Positions 5,693 to 5,952 of a DNA stretch of 5,952 nucleotides are shown here, one piece after another. The translations under genes were made by a program, and so were the position numbers. How positions within the stretch are numbered: position 1 is the stretch's first letter; each line of letters opens with the position of its first letter. Origin of the DNA: Legionellaceae bacterium (GTDB lineage: Bacteria; Pseudomonadota; Gammaproteobacteria; Legionellales; Legionellaceae); contig DAIDLK010000063.1 of NCBI GenBank assembly GCA_027449525.1, positions 273-6,224 of the forward strand, given 5' to 3'. The notes below the pieces were generated by a model. It searched no databases. It was not told the DNA's origin and saw only the letters and a list, made by a program, of their open reading frames with translations.

Positions 5693-5952
5693 TGCTTAAC
5701 GGAATGATTGGACGCTTTTTGGGCCCAGATCCACATGTAGTTCACGTAACTGAGCGTGGTAGTTACGGTAATTAACCCAATCAGGATCCAGCGCAACAGA
5801 GGGTATATCGGCAGAAAAGCCAATTCGAAGAGACAGTAACTAACTAGCAGTAACTCGAGAGCCGTATTGACTTTACTTAAACGAGACGGCTGAAAATCCA
5901 AGGTGCGTTGCATTAGGTGGTACCAAGCAAAGACGCCCAAAAAAATACTAAC
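5689..5952 (-). CDS. Probable CDP-alcohol phosphatidyltransferase family membrane protein (C-terminal part)
   Basis: Only the last 87 residues are in the window; the frame continues open through the right edge, and the apparent start near 5940 is a TTG inside the gene. Two hydrophobic stretches are seen, about LLLVSYCLFELAFL and LLRWILIGLITVTTTLSYV, followed by an aromatic and basic tail (YVNYMWIWAQKA), consistent with an integral inner-membrane protein. The sequence LDFQPSRLSKVNTALELLL just before the first stretch resembles the SKLNT-type motif near the C-terminus of CDP-alcohol phosphatidyltransferases, phospholipid-synthesis enzymes that I recall next to hda in some gammaproteobacteria. 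The diagnostic DG-AR-G-D-D catalytic motif would lie upstream, outside the window, so the assignment is tentative. The alternative is another small polytopic membrane protein. Its TGA overlaps the hda ATG by four bases, so the genes share an operon. Confidence 0.6.
   Translation of the reverse strand, partial: VSIFLGVFAWYHLMQRTLDFQPSRLSKVNTALELLLVSYCLFELAFLPIYPLLRWILIGLITVTTTLSYVNYMWIWAQKASNHSVKQ

Noticed and set aside
5350..5775. 141-codon plus-strand open frame across hda and the upstream gene
   Set aside because: It spans the junction of two supported minus-strand genes and has no recognisable domain or ribosome site.

Overview
The window reads as ordinary chromosomal housekeeping DNA from a gammaproteobacterium. 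The main pointer is a recognisable Hda (DnaA regulatory inactivator), supported by class II fumarase, RsmE, TrxA, and a Pit phosphate transporter whose C-terminal part looks gammaproteobacterial. I cannot name the genus. Moderate GC and frequent TTA leucine codons would fit a Legionellales-like or other mid-GC lineage, but that is a guess.

Layout from left to right. Positions 1-1922 (minus strand) hold a two-gene phosphate-uptake operon: a PhoU-like/DUF47 Pit-accessory protein, then a PiT-family transporter that runs off the left edge just before its C-terminus. A good extended -10 promoter precedes the pair. Positions 1980-2290 are an AT-rich, mostly unexplained intergenic stretch with a small inverted repeat, an unrecognised 71-codon open frame and a hairpin. 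Positions 2291-2377 (minus) encode tRNA-Leu(CAG) with encoded CCA and its own TTGACA promoter. Positions 2421-3815 (minus) encode fumC. A divergent 80-bp gap separates fumC from rsmE (3896-4639, plus), which is followed by trxA (4674-5000, plus). trxA has a near-consensus promoter whose perfect -10 overlaps the rsmE stop codon. trxA converges on hda (4997-5692, minus), and the two stop codons share the bases TTAA. hda is coupled by an ATGA overlap to the last part of a membrane-protein gene (5689 to beyond 5952, minus), probably a CDP-alcohol phosphatidyltransferase family member.

The genes do not form one pathway. They cover phosphate uptake, leucine tRNA, the TCA cycle, rRNA modification, thiol redox and control of replication initiation. 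I found no mobile element, CRISPR array, phage gene or defence system, and nothing I would call a new biological system. The points most worth a second look are the PiT motif substitutions, the low-GC trxA with its embedded promoter, the shared stop codons of trxA and hda, and the unexplained intergenic stretch at 1980-2290.
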